Source of the DNA: an uncultured Carnobacterium sp.
GTDB taxonomy: Bacteria; Bacillota; Bacilli; Lactobacillales; Aerococcaceae
Assembly (NCBI GenBank): GCA_905371865.1
Contig: CAJPNA010000004.1
Location: forward strand, 1-21,863
Direction of reading: 5' to 3'
Length of the DNA: 21,863 nt
The notes beneath the pieces are model-generated. The model was given only the letters and a program-made list of their open reading frames with translations. It did not search any database and was not told the origin of the DNA. This document shows, one piece after another, positions 8,471 to 16,187 of the stretch. Both the position numbers and the translations under genes were made by a program. Position 1 is the first letter of the stretch; the number at the start of each line of letters is the position of its first letter.

Positions 8471-9292
8471 ATGACAACATTTATTGAATCGCCAGCTGTA
8501 AAAAAATTATGTGAACTGACAAAAGAATCGTACTTACGTTATTGGGATGAGCGCAATGGTGGAAATGTCTCCGTACGCCTCGAAGATAGCGAAGTAGAAG
8601 GGTATGAAGATGTGAAAGAAGTGAAACGTGTCCTCGACTTAGGGTTCGATGCATCCACACTTGCGGGCTACTATTACTTAGTAACAGGGACAGGCCGTTA
8701 CTTCAGAAACGTCACTAATCAACCCCATCTTGATTTAGGGTTAGTTCGTATTTCTGTGGACGGCCAAAAAGCAGAATTACTATGGGGATTCGAAGATGGC
8801 GGAAAGCCAACCTCAGAATTTGCAAGTCACTTAATGAGCCATATCGAACGACTTAAAGTGAATCCAAATCATAAAGTGGTCTTCCATTGCCACCCAACAA
8901 ACCTTATCGCATTAAGCTTCACACAACCATTAGACGAACGTCATTTATCAAGACTTCTTTGGAAAATGCAAGCTGAATCAATTGTGGTCTTCCCAGAAGG
9001 AATTGGCGTGATTCCTTATATGACACCAGGAACAAACGCAATCGGGGAAGCAACAGCTACGAAAATGGCAGAGTTCAGAGCCGTGATTTGGCCACATCAC
9101 GGATTATTTGCGGCAGGCGATACGCTTGATGAAACATATGGTTTAATTGAAGTCATCGAAAAAGCAGCGATGATTTACTCTCAAGTGGGTGCACAAGGTG
9201 GAAAAATCCTACAAGAAATCACAGATGTGCAATTACAAGAAATTGCGGAATACTTCCATATGACTCCGCACGAAGGATTCTTAGACCTGTAA
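8471..9292 (+). CDS. rhaD: Class II aldolase, rhamnulose-1-phosphate aldolase type
   Basis: 273 residues, essentially the length of RhaD. It carries the RhaD-like WDERNGGNVSVRL motif (residues 25-37) and the zinc site: His139 and His141 in FHCHPTN, His210 in WPHHG, plus catalytic Glu116 in PTSEF. RhaD cleaves L-rhamnulose-1-phosphate to dihydroxyacetone phosphate and L-lactaldehyde. The frame opens at a TTG at 8465, but ATG 8471 is 8 nt after AAGGAG and is preferred. No rhamnose isomerase, kinase, transporter or regulator is adjacent, and the gene has its own promoter and terminator. It may therefore serve a scattered pathway or another ketose-1-phosphate such as 5-deoxyribulose-1-phosphate. 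Family firm, physiological substrate open. Confidence 0.88.
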   Translation: MTTFIESPAVKKLCELTKESYLRYWDERNGGNVSVRLEDSEVEGYEDVKEVKRVLDLGFDASTLAGYYYLVTGTGRYFRNVTNQPHLDLGLVRISVDGQKAELLWGFEDGGKPTSEFASHLMSHIERLKVNPNHKVVFHCHPTNLIALSFTQPLDERHLSRLLWKMQAESIVVFPEGIGVIPYMTPGTNAIGEATATKMAEFRAVIWPHHGLFAAGDTLDETYGLIEVIEKAAMIYSQVGAQGGKILQEITDVQLQEIAEYFHMTPHEGFLDL

Positions 9293-9306
9293 AAAACAAA
9301 TAGAGC

Positions 9307-9339
9307 AAAAAGCAAGTCTGACGAAGGACTTGCTTTTTT
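9307..9339 (+). terminator. Terminator after rhaD
   Basis: 12-bp perfect stem (9307-9318 with 9327-9338), 8-nt loop, running into six T's. Confidence 0.92.
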
Positions 9340-9357
9340 GCTTCCAGTCTCCATCCG

Positions 9358-9386
9358 TGTACAATCGTCCGGAACTGGTGTAAAAT
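9358..9386 (+). promoter_or_regulatory. Likely promoter of pncB-nadE
   Basis: TGTACA (9358-9363), 17-nt spacer, TAAAAT (9381-9386). Moderate match. Confidence 0.5.
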
Positions 9387-9422
9387 AAAGAGGTAACTAC
9401 AATAAAAAAGGGGTATCGATTG

Positions 9423-10913
9423 ATGAACTCAGTTTATAAAGATGATAGTTTAACACTACATACAGACCTATATCAAATTAATATGATGAAAACGTATTGG
9501 GAAACAGGCGTTTCTGAGAAAAAAGCGATTTTCGAAGCGTATTTCAGAAAGTTACCATTTGAAAATGGATATGCGATTTTCGCTGGACTAGAACGCATTG
9601 TCCACTTTATTGAACAATTACGTTTTTCAAAAACAGATATTGAATACTTACGTGGACTTGGGCACTATCCAGAAGAATTCTTAACATACCTAGAAAACTT
9701 CGAATTCAAAGGAAGCATCCGCTCTGCAGTAGAAGGAGAACTTGTTTTCGCGAATGAACCACTGGTGCAAGTTGAAGGAACGCTTGCAGAATGTCAATTA
9801 ATCGAAACAGCTTTATTAAATATCGTGAACTTCCAAACGCTGATCGCAACAAAAGCGAGCCGTGTACGTATGGTCTCAGGAGACGATCCAGTATTAGAAT
9901 TCGGAACTCGTCGTGCACAAGAATTAGATGCGGCCATTTGGGGAACACGTGCAGCATACATCGGTGGATGCGATGCGACAAGTAACGTTCGTGCCGGCAA
10001 GATGTTTGGCATTCCAGTTTCTGGGACACATGCCCACTCATTAGTACAAGCGTACCGTGATGACTATGAAGCGTTCAAAGCGTATGCCACGAGTCACCGT
10101 GACTGCGTATTCTTAGTCGATACGTATGATATCTTGAAATCTGGTGTTCCAAATGCCATTCGTGTAGCCAAAGAATTCGGCGACAAGATTAATTTCTTAG
10201 GCGTTCGTATCGACAGTGGTGACATGGCGTATATGTCGAAAAAAGTTCGTCAACAATTAGACGAAGCTGGATTTACAAAAGCGAAAATTTACGCGTCAAG
10301 TGACTTAGATGAAAAAACAATCCTTAACTTAAAGATGCAAGGGGCTAAAATCGATGTTTGGGGAATTGGGACTCGTTTAATTACAGCGTATGACCAACCA
10401 GCACTTGGCTGTGTGTACAAGCTTGTAAGTATCGAAGACGAAAACGGCGTAATGGTGGATACAATGAAGATTTCAAACAATGCGGAAAAAGTATCAACAC
10501 CTGGTAAGAAACAAGTATGGCGTATTACACGTAACTCAGATGGCAAGTCTGAAGGGGACTACATTGCATTATGGGATGAACGTCCAGATCAATTAGACGA
10601 ACTCTTTATGTTCCATCCAGTCTACACTTATATCAATAAAACAGTGACAGACTTTACAGCGCGTCCAATTTTACAACCGATTTTCGAAAACGGAAAATGC
10701 GTGTATGAATTACCAACACTTCAAGAAATTAAAGCGTACAAAGACGAGCAAATCGAAGCGCTATGGGACGAATACAAACGTATCTTGAACCCAGAGCAAT
10801 ATCCAGTCGATCTCTCTCAAAAGACATACGACCAAAAATTAGCAAGTATTGCGGAAATCAGAGAAGAAGTGCGTCTTAAATCAGAACAGTTGGCCAAAGA
10901 AAACGCAAAGTAA
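9423..10913 (+). CDS. pncB: Nicotinate phosphoribosyltransferase
   Basis: This 496-residue enzyme joins nicotinate and PRPP to give nicotinate mononucleotide, with ATP hydrolysis: the first step of NAD salvage from niacin. The family's N-terminus (LTLHTDLYQINMMKTYWE), the EFGTRRAQ segment, the SGTHAHSLVQAY region holding the phosphorylated His, and VRIDSGDM are all visible. The frame includes a TTG at 9420, but ATG 9423 has AAAGGGG 9 nt upstream and is chosen. nadE follows after 10 nt, so the two form a salvage operon. Together with a deamidase or transporter elsewhere and an adenylyltransferase (nadD) they would make NAD from nicotinate. Confidence 0.95.
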   Translation: MNSVYKDDSLTLHTDLYQINMMKTYWETGVSEKKAIFEAYFRKLPFENGYAIFAGLERIVHFIEQLRFSKTDIEYLRGLGHYPEEFLTYLENFEFKGSIRSAVEGELVFANEPLVQVEGTLAECQLIETALLNIVNFQTLIATKASRVRMVSGDDPVLEFGTRRAQELDAAIWGTRAAYIGGCDATSNVRAGKMFGIPVSGTHAHSLVQAYRDDYEAFKAYATSHRDCVFLVDTYDILKSGVPNAIRVAKEFGDKINFLGVRIDSGDMAYMSKKVRQQLDEAGFTKAKIYASSDLDEKTILNLKMQGAKIDVWGIGTRLITAYDQPALGCVYKLVSIEDENGVMVDTMKISNNAEKVSTPGKKQVWRITRNSDGKSEGDYIALWDERPDQLDELFMFHPVYTYINKTVTDFTARPILQPIFENGKCVYELPTLQEIKAYKDEQIEALWDEYKRILNPEQYPVDLSQKTYDQKLASIAEIREEVRLKSEQLAKENAK

Positions 10914-10923
10914 GGGGAACGTT

Positions 10924-11751
10924 ATGAGACCATTACAACGAAAAATTATCGAAACGCTTCGTGTCCAACCAACCATCGATCCAAAAGAAGAGATTCGTAA
11001 AACTGTCGATTTCTTAAAAGCGTATCTTGCAAAGCACCCATTCTTAAATGGATATGTCCTTGGGATTAGTGGAGGGCAAGATTCAACTCTCGGTGGGAAA
11101 CTCGCGCAAATGGCAATTGATGAATTAAACGAAGAACAAGACCGAAAAGTGTATAGTTTCTATGCCGTGCGCCTTCCTTATGGGGTGCAAGCAGATGAAC
11201 AAGATGCCATGGATGCGATTGACTTTATGAAGGCAGCAGACGTACTTCGCGTGAACGTGAAGGATGCGGTAGATGCGTCTGAACGCAGTATTGAAGAACT
11301 TGGGATGGAAATTTCAGACTTCAATAAGGGAAATATCAAGGCACGTGAACGCATGATTGCTCAATATGCGATTGCAGGTCAAACGGGTTGTGCCGTTATC
11401 GGGACAGACCATGCAGCAGAATCGGTAACAGGTTTCTATACGAAATTTGGAGACGGTGCTGCGGATATCACTCCATTATGGCGTCTTAATAAACGTCAAG
11501 GCCGAGCGATGTTACAAGTACTAGGTGCTCCAGAACACCTATACTTGAAAGTTCCAACAGCAGACCTTGAAGAAGACCGTCCATCGCTTCCAGACGAAGT
11601 AGCACTAGGGGTAACTTACGAAGAGATTGATGATTATCTCGAAGGAAAAGACATCAACGAAAAAGCAGCAGAGACGATTGAAAACTGGTATAAAAAGACA
11701 GAACATAAACGTCACTTACCAATTACAATCTACGATGATTTTTGGAAATAA
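10924..11751 (+). CDS. nadE: NAD+ synthetase, ammonia-dependent
   Basis: 275 residues, the same length as the E. coli enzyme. It converts deamido-NAD to NAD with ATP and ammonia. The ATP pyrophosphatase P-loop SGGQDS (residues 49-54) is present, followed by the family segments TGCAVIGTDHAAE, FTKFGDGAADITPLWRLNK-type sequence, and PTADLEEDRPSLPDE. There is no glutaminase domain, so it depends on free ammonia. The frame is open from 10849, inside pncB, but the family start is ATG 10924 after a GGGG ribosome site. It is translationally close-coupled to pncB (10-nt gap) and ends at a terminator. Confidence 0.95.
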   Translation: MRPLQRKIIETLRVQPTIDPKEEIRKTVDFLKAYLAKHPFLNGYVLGISGGQDSTLGGKLAQMAIDELNEEQDRKVYSFYAVRLPYGVQADEQDAMDAIDFMKAADVLRVNVKDAVDASERSIEELGMEISDFNKGNIKARERMIAQYAIAGQTGCAVIGTDHAAESVTGFYTKFGDGAADITPLWRLNKRQGRAMLQVLGAPEHLYLKVPTADLEEDRPSLPDEVALGVTYEEIDDYLEGKDINEKAAETIENWYKKTEHKRHLPITIYDDFWK

Positions 11752-11765
11752 AAAAGAAATGAGGT

Positions 11766-11803
11766 CTACACCAACTGACATTTAGTTGATGTAGTTTTTC
11801 TTT
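11766..11803 (+). terminator. Terminator of pncB-nadE
   Basis: 11-bp stem with one mismatch (11766-11776 with 11784-11794), 7-nt loop, then TTTTTCTTT. Confidence 0.85.
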
Positions 11804-11823
11804 CAATATCAGACGAGCACCTA

Positions 11824-11851
11824 TTGACTTTATGTTAAAAAGTGATATGTT
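11824..11851 (+). promoter_or_regulatory. Promoter of the small membrane protein gene
   Basis: TTGACT (11824-11829), 16-nt spacer, and TATGTT (11846-11851) with an extended TG at 11843-11844. Confidence 0.6.
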
Positions 11852-11906
11852 AAACATGTAAAGATGTCGGTTTTAAAAGGTTTGAGTCTCATTGGAGGTG
11901 CTCTAT

Positions 11907-12029
11907 ATGGATGTAGGATTACCAGTGGTTTTTGGAGGAATCGTATTAGCAGTAGTCTTTATCTATGCTTGTTACTGGGTCGTTCGATTAGCGGTTCGTC
12001 ATGAGCTTGAGAGAGGGAACCGGTTATAG
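11907..12029 (+). CDS. 40-residue single-pass membrane protein, uncharacterised
   Basis: An intact 40-codon frame, ATG to TAG, with a strong GGAGGT ribosome site 8 nt upstream, its own promoter and a following hairpin. The product begins MDVGLPVVFGG, has one hydrophobic helix of about 22 residues (VVFGGIVLAVVFIYACYWVV) and ends in a charged tail with RHELERGNRL. Positive residues at the C-terminal side suggest N-out/C-in orientation. No Lys/Arg-rich leader or double-Gly peptide is present, so it is not an obvious bacteriocin. The complete expression unit (promoter, RBS, ORF, hairpin) is what supports it as a real gene. Function unknown; a regulator or partner of a larger membrane complex is possible. 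Confidence 0.68.
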   Translation: MDVGLPVVFGGIVLAVVFIYACYWVVRLAVRHELERGNRL

Positions 12030-12045
12030 GATGTTCCAAAAAAGT

Positions 12046-12071
12046 GAGGAGAGGAAACTCTCCTCTATTTA
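12046..12071 (+). terminator. Hairpin after the 40-residue gene, probable terminator
   Basis: Perfect 8-bp stem (12046-12053 with 12058-12065) closed by a GAAA tetraloop, followed by a weak T tract. The stable GNRA loop is clear; termination is likely but the tail is poor. Confidence 0.6.
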
Positions 12072-12154
12072 TCGTAAAGAGGAATTTCTACGGTAAGATA
12101 GGGAAGATTTTATAAACTAAAATGAATTTAGCTATTTAAAGACCTCTGAATTTT

Positions 12155-12163
12155 TGTTAGAAT
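12155..12163 (+). promoter_or_regulatory. Extended -10 promoter of nagB
   Basis: TGTTAGAAT with TTTAAA 17 nt upstream of the hexamer. It lies 67 nt before the ATG. Confidence 0.55.
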
Positions 12164-12193
12164 AGAGTCGAGCAGATGTTCATGTTTTTAGAA

Positions 12194-12209
12194 CCCTTTT
12201 ATGAAAGGG
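12194..12209 (+). other. Small hairpin in the nagB 5' leader
   Basis: CCCTTT-TATG-AAAGGG forms a 6-bp hairpin ending just before the GGGAGG ribosome site. It could affect mRNA stability or translation; no known riboswitch is recognised. Confidence 0.4.
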
Positions 12210-12229
12210 AATTCAGGGAGGTATTATTT

Positions 12230-12937
12230 ATGGAAGTTATTGTTGTAAAAACTCAAGAAGAAGGCGCATTAGCCGCTTTTGAGGTGTTTAAACGTGCACA
12301 CGGCGAAGGAGCGCAAGTATTTGGGTTGGCAACTGGATCAAGTCCAATTGGGTTATATGAATTATTAAGAAATAGTGATTTAGATTTTTCAGATCGAGTG
12401 TCAGTAAACTTAGATGAATATGTGGGATTAGCGCCAACAGATGAACATAGCTATCATTATTTTATGAAAGAGCAATTATTCGATGCAAAACCATTCAAAC
12501 ATAGCTATTTACCAGATGGATTAGCCAAAGATGTCGATGCGGAAGTAGAACGCTATGAACGCATTCTTCAAGAAAATCCAGTGGACTTACAATTATTGGG
12601 AATTGGAAGTAACGCACATATCGGATTCAATGAGCCAGGTACACCATTCACTCAACGCACGCATAAAGTTCATTTAACAGAGTCAACGATTGAGGCAAAC
12701 AAACGCTTCTTTGAAAAAGAAGAAGATGTGCCACGCTATGCTTACTCAATGGGCTTACAATCGATTATGGATGCAAAAGAAATTGTGCTAATTGCATTCG
12801 GCCCAAGTAAGATTCATGCGATTAAAGGCTTAGTAGAAGGCCCAATTACAGAAGAGGTTCCAGCAAGTATCTTGCAAAACCATCCGAAAGTGACCGTCAT
12901 TTGTGATGAAGCAGCTGCAGCATTATTAACAAAATAA
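12230..12937 (+). CDS. nagB: Glucosamine-6-phosphate deaminase
   Basis: The 235-residue product converts glucosamine-6-P to fructose-6-P plus ammonia, the last step of amino-sugar catabolism and a control point against wall precursor synthesis. Visible family motifs: substrate loop GLATGSSPIGLYELL, INLDEY-type VNLDEYVGL (catalytic Asp), and GIGSNAHIGFNEPGTPF (catalytic Asp-His-Glu region; streptococcal enzymes also have Asn-Ala-His here). The short length lacks the C-terminal extension of the allosteric E. coli enzyme, as expected for Firmicutes. The frame opens at 12176, but ATG 12230 starts at the normal N-terminus and has GGGAGG upstream. nagA is not adjacent. Confidence 0.94.
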   Translation: MEVIVVKTQEEGALAAFEVFKRAHGEGAQVFGLATGSSPIGLYELLRNSDLDFSDRVSVNLDEYVGLAPTDEHSYHYFMKEQLFDAKPFKHSYLPDGLAKDVDAEVERYERILQENPVDLQLLGIGSNAHIGFNEPGTPFTQRTHKVHLTESTIEANKRFFEKEEDVPRYAYSMGLQSIMDAKEIVLIAFGPSKIHAIKGLVEGPITEEVPASILQNHPKVTVICDEAAAALLTK

Positions 12938-12949
12938 AGAGTTTGAAAG

Positions 12950-12981
12950 GGCGTCTTCCGGGCAACGGAAGGCGCCTTTTT
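12950..12981 (+). terminator. Terminator after nagB
   Basis: GC-rich 11-bp stem with one wobble (12950-12960 with 12966-12976), 5-nt loop, five T's. Confidence 0.93.
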
Positions 12982-13054
12982 GCGCTTTTAAAAGAGAGAT
13001 AATCAGCTGATTTAAGCGGGTAAAGGCTTGTTTTCAAAAATTTTCTGAAAAAAA

Positions 13055-13107
13055 TTTGGCAAACCTAAAAAAATACTTGACGAAATTATTTTTTTAGGGT
13101 AACCTAA
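13055..13107. promoter_or_regulatory. Promoter with two DtxR/MntR-like metal-repressor boxes
   Basis: A -35 TTGACG (13077-13082) is flanked by two imperfect palindromes: TTTGGCAAACCTAAA (13055-13069) and TTTAGGGTAACCTAA (13093-13107). The second matches the TTAGGnTnnCCTAA pattern of MntR/SirR/MtsR-type DtxR-family sites and covers the expected -10 area. Centres are 38 bp apart. A manganese-dependent repressor is expected; its gene is not in the window. The exact -10 is unclear. Confidence 0.65.
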
Positions 13108-13110
13108 TAA

Positions 13111-13125
13111 ATGTAGAATCTACAT
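13111..13125. promoter_or_regulatory. 15-bp perfect palindrome before psaB
   Basis: ATGTAGA-A-TCTACAT lies between the metal box and the ribosome site. It could be a second operator or a short 5'-UTR hairpin. The loop would be too small for a stable RNA hairpin, which favours a protein site. Confidence 0.4.
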
Positions 13126-13145
13126 AAATAGAGAGGATGAATTCA

Positions 13146-13880
13146 TTGATTACGATTAAAAAGGTTGGGGTATCATACGCGATGCAACCACATGTTTTAA
13201 AAAATTGTAATGCAACCATTGAAGGACCAACCATTACTGGGATTATTGGGCCCAATGGTGCAGGTAAATCAACATTATTAAAAGCAATATTAGGACTGAT
13301 TCAATCATCAGGAGAAATTCTGATTGATGGAGAACCCACAAAAAAAGTATTACAGAAAATCGCCTATGTCGAACAAAAAAGCCACATTGACTTTACATTT
13401 CCAATCACCATTCGTGAGTGCGTTGCTTTAGGAAGAACTGTTAAAAAGAAACCATTGCAACGATTGACGAAAGAAGATTGGGAAAAAGTCGATGCAGCCA
13501 TTGAAGAAGTTGGATTAACTGATTTAGCATCTCGCCAAATCGGGGCTCTTTCTGGCGGTCAATTCCAACGTGTACTATTAGCACGTTGTATGGTTCAAGA
13601 AGCACAATATATTTTCCTTGATGAACCATTTGTAGGGATTGATATGCTTAGTGAGAAAGTCATTATGACAATTATCTGTAAATGGAAAGAGGAAGGGAAG
13701 ACTATTTTAATGGTCAACCATGACTTATCGAAGGTGAAAGAGTACTTTGACCAGGTGATTCTTGTCAAACACGCGATTGTAGCCTCTGGGAAAACAGAAG
13801 ACGTATTCGTCACGAAATACTTAGATGATGTATACGGCGGAAGTGTCTATATTCCACAAGGAGGTGAGCAACATGCATAA
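13146..13880 (+). CDS. psaB: Manganese ABC transporter, ATP-binding protein
   Basis: The ATPase of a metal-type (cluster A-I) ABC importer. Walker A is GPNGAGKST, signature LSGGQ, Walker B YIFLDEPF, with a switch His in VNHDL. It powers uptake with the next two genes, the same order as psaBCA, scaCBA and efaCBA. An ATG at 13137 sits directly against the AGAGG ribosome site, which leaves no spacing. The TTG at 13146 gives proper spacing and the family-like start MITIKKVGVSY, so I chose it; the difference is three residues. The stop overlaps the permease start by 8 nt, indicating translational coupling. Manganese rather than zinc is indicated by the lipoprotein partner and the MntR-like boxes upstream. 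Confidence 0.93.
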   Translation: MITIKKVGVSYAMQPHVLKNCNATIEGPTITGIIGPNGAGKSTLLKAILGLIQSSGEILIDGEPTKKVLQKIAYVEQKSHIDFTFPITIRECVALGRTVKKKPLQRLTKEDWEKVDAAIEEVGLTDLASRQIGALSGGQFQRVLLARCMVQEAQYIFLDEPFVGIDMLSEKVIMTIICKWKEEGKTILMVNHDLSKVKEYFDQVILVKHAIVASGKTEDVFVTKYLDDVYGGSVYIPQGGEQHA

Positions 13881-14706
13881 TTTCATTGAAGGGTTAATGG
13901 AATTCCATTTCCTACAAAATGCGCTTGTTTCAGCAGTCGTGATTGGTGCGGTTGCCGGAATTTTAGGATGCTTCATCATTCTAAGAGGGATGTCATTAAT
14001 GGGGGACGCTATCTCTCACGCGGTATTACCGGGTGTAGCGTTGTCGTTTATTTTAGGCATTAACTTCTTTATTGGAGCCCTCGTGTTCGGGTTATTAGCA
14101 TCGTTCCTTATTGCATTTGTGAATCAAAATAGTACTATCAAAGGCGATACTGCTATCGGGATTACCTTTAGTTCGTTTTTGGCATTGGGAGTTATTTTGA
14201 TTAGTGTGGCGAAGAGTTCAACGGACTTATTCCATATTTTATTCGGGAATATTTTAGCCGTACAAGATATTGATTTACTCATTACATTGGTGGTGAGCGT
14301 GATTGTAGTCGTCGTTATTTTAGCGTATTTTAAAGAATTACAATTAACGAGCTTTGATCCAGTCTTTGCTCAATCTACAGGGATGAATGTACAGTTTTAC
14401 CACTACTTACTCATGTTCCTCTTGGCGCTTGTATCGATTACCGCGATGCAAAGTGTAGGAACCGTTATGATAGTGGCTCTGCTCATTACTCCTGCAGCGA
14501 CAGCTTACTTGTACTCCAATCGTCTTAAAACGATGTTAATTTTAGCAGCTATATTCGGCTCTTTATCTTCTGTTTTAGGATTGTTTATTGGGTATACATT
14601 TAATATTGCGATTGGATCTACGATCGTGTTAACTTCTGCAGCACTTTTTGTCGTAAGCTTTATTATTTCACCAAAACAAAGAGAAAGAAGGAAATCTCAT
14701 GAATAG
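13873..14706 (+). CDS. psaC: Manganese ABC transporter, membrane permease
   Basis: This 277-residue ABC-3 family permease has about eight or nine membrane helices and the hallmark GDAISHAVLPGVALSF segment early in the protein. It forms the translocation path for Mn2+ between the lipoprotein receptor and the ATPase. The ATG at 13873 follows GGAGGTGAG and overlaps the ATPase stop (13880). The frame is open further upstream, but that part lies inside psaB and has no ribosome site. The 3' end overlaps the psaA start by 8 nt. No damage is visible. Confidence 0.93.
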   Translation: MHNFIEGLMEFHFLQNALVSAVVIGAVAGILGCFIILRGMSLMGDAISHAVLPGVALSFILGINFFIGALVFGLLASFLIAFVNQNSTIKGDTAIGITFSSFLALGVILISVAKSSTDLFHILFGNILAVQDIDLLITLVVSVIVVVVILAYFKELQLTSFDPVFAQSTGMNVQFYHYLLMFLLALVSITAMQSVGTVMIVALLITPAATAYLYSNRLKTMLILAAIFGSLSSVLGLFIGYTFNIAIGSTIVLTSAALFVVSFIISPKQRERRKSHE

Positions 14707-15649
14707 CATGAAGAAACTTTTAGTAGCTGCTCTTGTTGTCTTAGGGATTGCAGGATGCGCTACTGGTAAAGAGAATAGTTCTCAAACGACATCTGCGACA
14801 GCAGAAAGCAAAAAATTACAAGTAGTAACAACGAACTCTATTATTTATGATATGACAAAAAATATCGCCGGAGATTTAGTGGATTTACATAGTATTGTTC
14901 CAGTAGGGCAAGACCCTCACGAATATGAACCATTACCAGAGGATGTTCAAAAAGTTCAAAAAGCAGACTTGATTTTCTACAATGGTATCAACTTAGAAAA
15001 TGGTGGGAATGCTTGGTTCACTAAAATGGTGAAAAACGCTAAAAAAGAAGCAAATAAAGATTACTTTGCGGTAAGTGATGGCGTTCAAGTGATTTACTTA
15101 GAAGGACAAAACGAAGCAGGGAAAGAAGACCCACATGCATGGTTAAACATCGAAAACGGAATTATCTATGCTAAAAATATTGCAAAACAATTGATTGCAA
15201 AAGATCCAAAGAACAAAGAAGCTTATGAAAAGAATTTAAAAGCTTATGTTGAAAAACTAGAAGCTTTGGATAAAGATGCAAAAGCACGTATTGCAAAAAT
15301 TCCTGAAGAAAAACGTTTAATCGTAACTAGTGAAGGCTGCTTCAAGTACTTCTCTAAAGCGTACGATATTCCATCAGCTTACATTTGGGAAATCAACACA
15401 GAAGAAGAAGGAACTCCAGAACAAATCACAAAATTGGTTCGTCAATTACGTGAATCAAAAGTTCCATCATTATTCGTTGAAAGTAGTGTAGATGACCGTC
15501 CAATGAAGACTGTATCTCAAGAAACAGGTAAACCAATTCACTCTACAATCTTTACGGACTCAATTGCCGAAGAAGGAAAAGATGGAGACAGCTACTACAG
15601 CATGATGAAATGGAACCTAGATAAAATCATTGAAGGTTTAAGCAAATAA
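14699..15649 (+). CDS. psaA: Manganese-binding lipoprotein (LraI/PsaA/ScaA family)
   Basis: A 316-residue lipoprotein receptor. The signal peptide ends in GIAGC with lipid Cys20. The four family metal ligands are in place: His74 (DPHEYEP), His146 (DPHAW), Glu212 (TSEGCFKYF) and Asp287 (FTDSIA). That His-His-Glu-Asp set, with NGINLENGGNAWF, is typical of the Mn-specific PsaA/ScaA/EfaA group and unlike the His-rich zinc group. No His-rich loop is present. It captures Mn2+ outside the membrane and delivers it to PsaC; relatives are adhesin-associated virulence factors in streptococci and enterococci. ATG 14699 follows GAAGGA; an in-frame ATG at 14708 is an alternative. Last gene of the operon. 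Confidence 0.95.
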   Translation: MNSMKKLLVAALVVLGIAGCATGKENSSQTTSATAESKKLQVVTTNSIIYDMTKNIAGDLVDLHSIVPVGQDPHEYEPLPEDVQKVQKADLIFYNGINLENGGNAWFTKMVKNAKKEANKDYFAVSDGVQVIYLEGQNEAGKEDPHAWLNIENGIIYAKNIAKQLIAKDPKNKEAYEKNLKAYVEKLEALDKDAKARIAKIPEEKRLIVTSEGCFKYFSKAYDIPSAYIWEINTEEEGTPEQITKLVRQLRESKVPSLFVESSVDDRPMKTVSQETGKPIHSTIFTDSIAEEGKDGDSYYSMMKWNLDKIIEGLSK

Positions 15650-15654
15650 TCAAG

Positions 15655-15712
15655 AAGAGCTTCTTAGATTTCTATTCGATTCGTTGGATAGAATCTGGGG
15701 GCTCTTTTATTT
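15655..15712 (+). terminator. Terminator of the manganese operon
   Basis: Long imperfect hairpin: AAGAGC (15655-15660) with GCTCTT (15701-15706), and inner pairing AGATT/CTAT with ATAG/ATCT around a ~12-nt loop. It is followed by TTATTTT. Confidence 0.7.
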
Positions 15713-15757
15713 TGAAAATCAGATAAAAATCAAGCAAAGAATGACGAGGTGAGGAAG

Positions 15758-16168
15758 ATGAACAAATTTTTAAGAGTACTGTTTATAATATTAATGGTGG
15801 CGATGGGAGGCGCGATGATTTATCAATTTTTCTTTCCAGAGGTGATGGGAGCTCACTCGGGATACGGGGTTGCAGTTGGTTGGCAACGAGAAATCGGATT
15901 TTGGAATTTGGCGGTTTTGATGATTTTATTGGCCGTTAATGTTAAGTATGATTGGTTTTATTTAAGAGTCGTTTTAGGAGTACTAATAGTAGGCGGATTA
16001 GGGATTGGGACGAATCATCTTCTTGCTTATTTGGAGGGAGCTACCTTCGTCAATCTCGTTGGGGCAATTGAAAACTATGTGCTTGTCATTGGTTGGGTGA
16101 TTGTGTGGAAATTGCAAGAAAAGATTGAACAGAGTGTAAGCATGAAAGAAATTAAAACAACATTTTAA
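15758..16168 (+). CDS. Small multi-pass membrane protein, uncharacterised
   Basis: A 136-residue protein with four predicted membrane helices (about residues 6-28, 48-63, 69-88 and 103-118) and a polar C-terminal tail. The segment GWQREIGFWNLAVL between helices 1 and 2 is like that of small uncharacterised membrane proteins (DUF6790-like), a resemblance I cannot verify. The frame opens at a GTG at 15749, but ATG 15758 has GAGGTGAGG at good spacing and starts a normal membrane protein. It lies 48 nt past the manganese terminator and ends just before the T-box promoter. No promoter of its own is obvious, so read-through from the manganese operon is possible. Function unknown. Confidence 0.8.
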   Translation: MNKFLRVLFIILMVAMGGAMIYQFFFPEVMGAHSGYGVAVGWQREIGFWNLAVLMILLAVNVKYDWFYLRVVLGVLIVGGLGIGTNHLLAYLEGATFVNLVGAIENYVLVIGWVIVWKLQEKIEQSVSMKEIKTTF

Positions 16169-16187
16169 TGATTCTCTCATTTTTTGG

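Noticed and set aside
12950..12981. GC-rich inverted repeat as part of a mobile element
   Set aside because: It is a simple hairpin with a T-run right after nagB, fully explained as a terminator; no transposase or direct repeats nearby.
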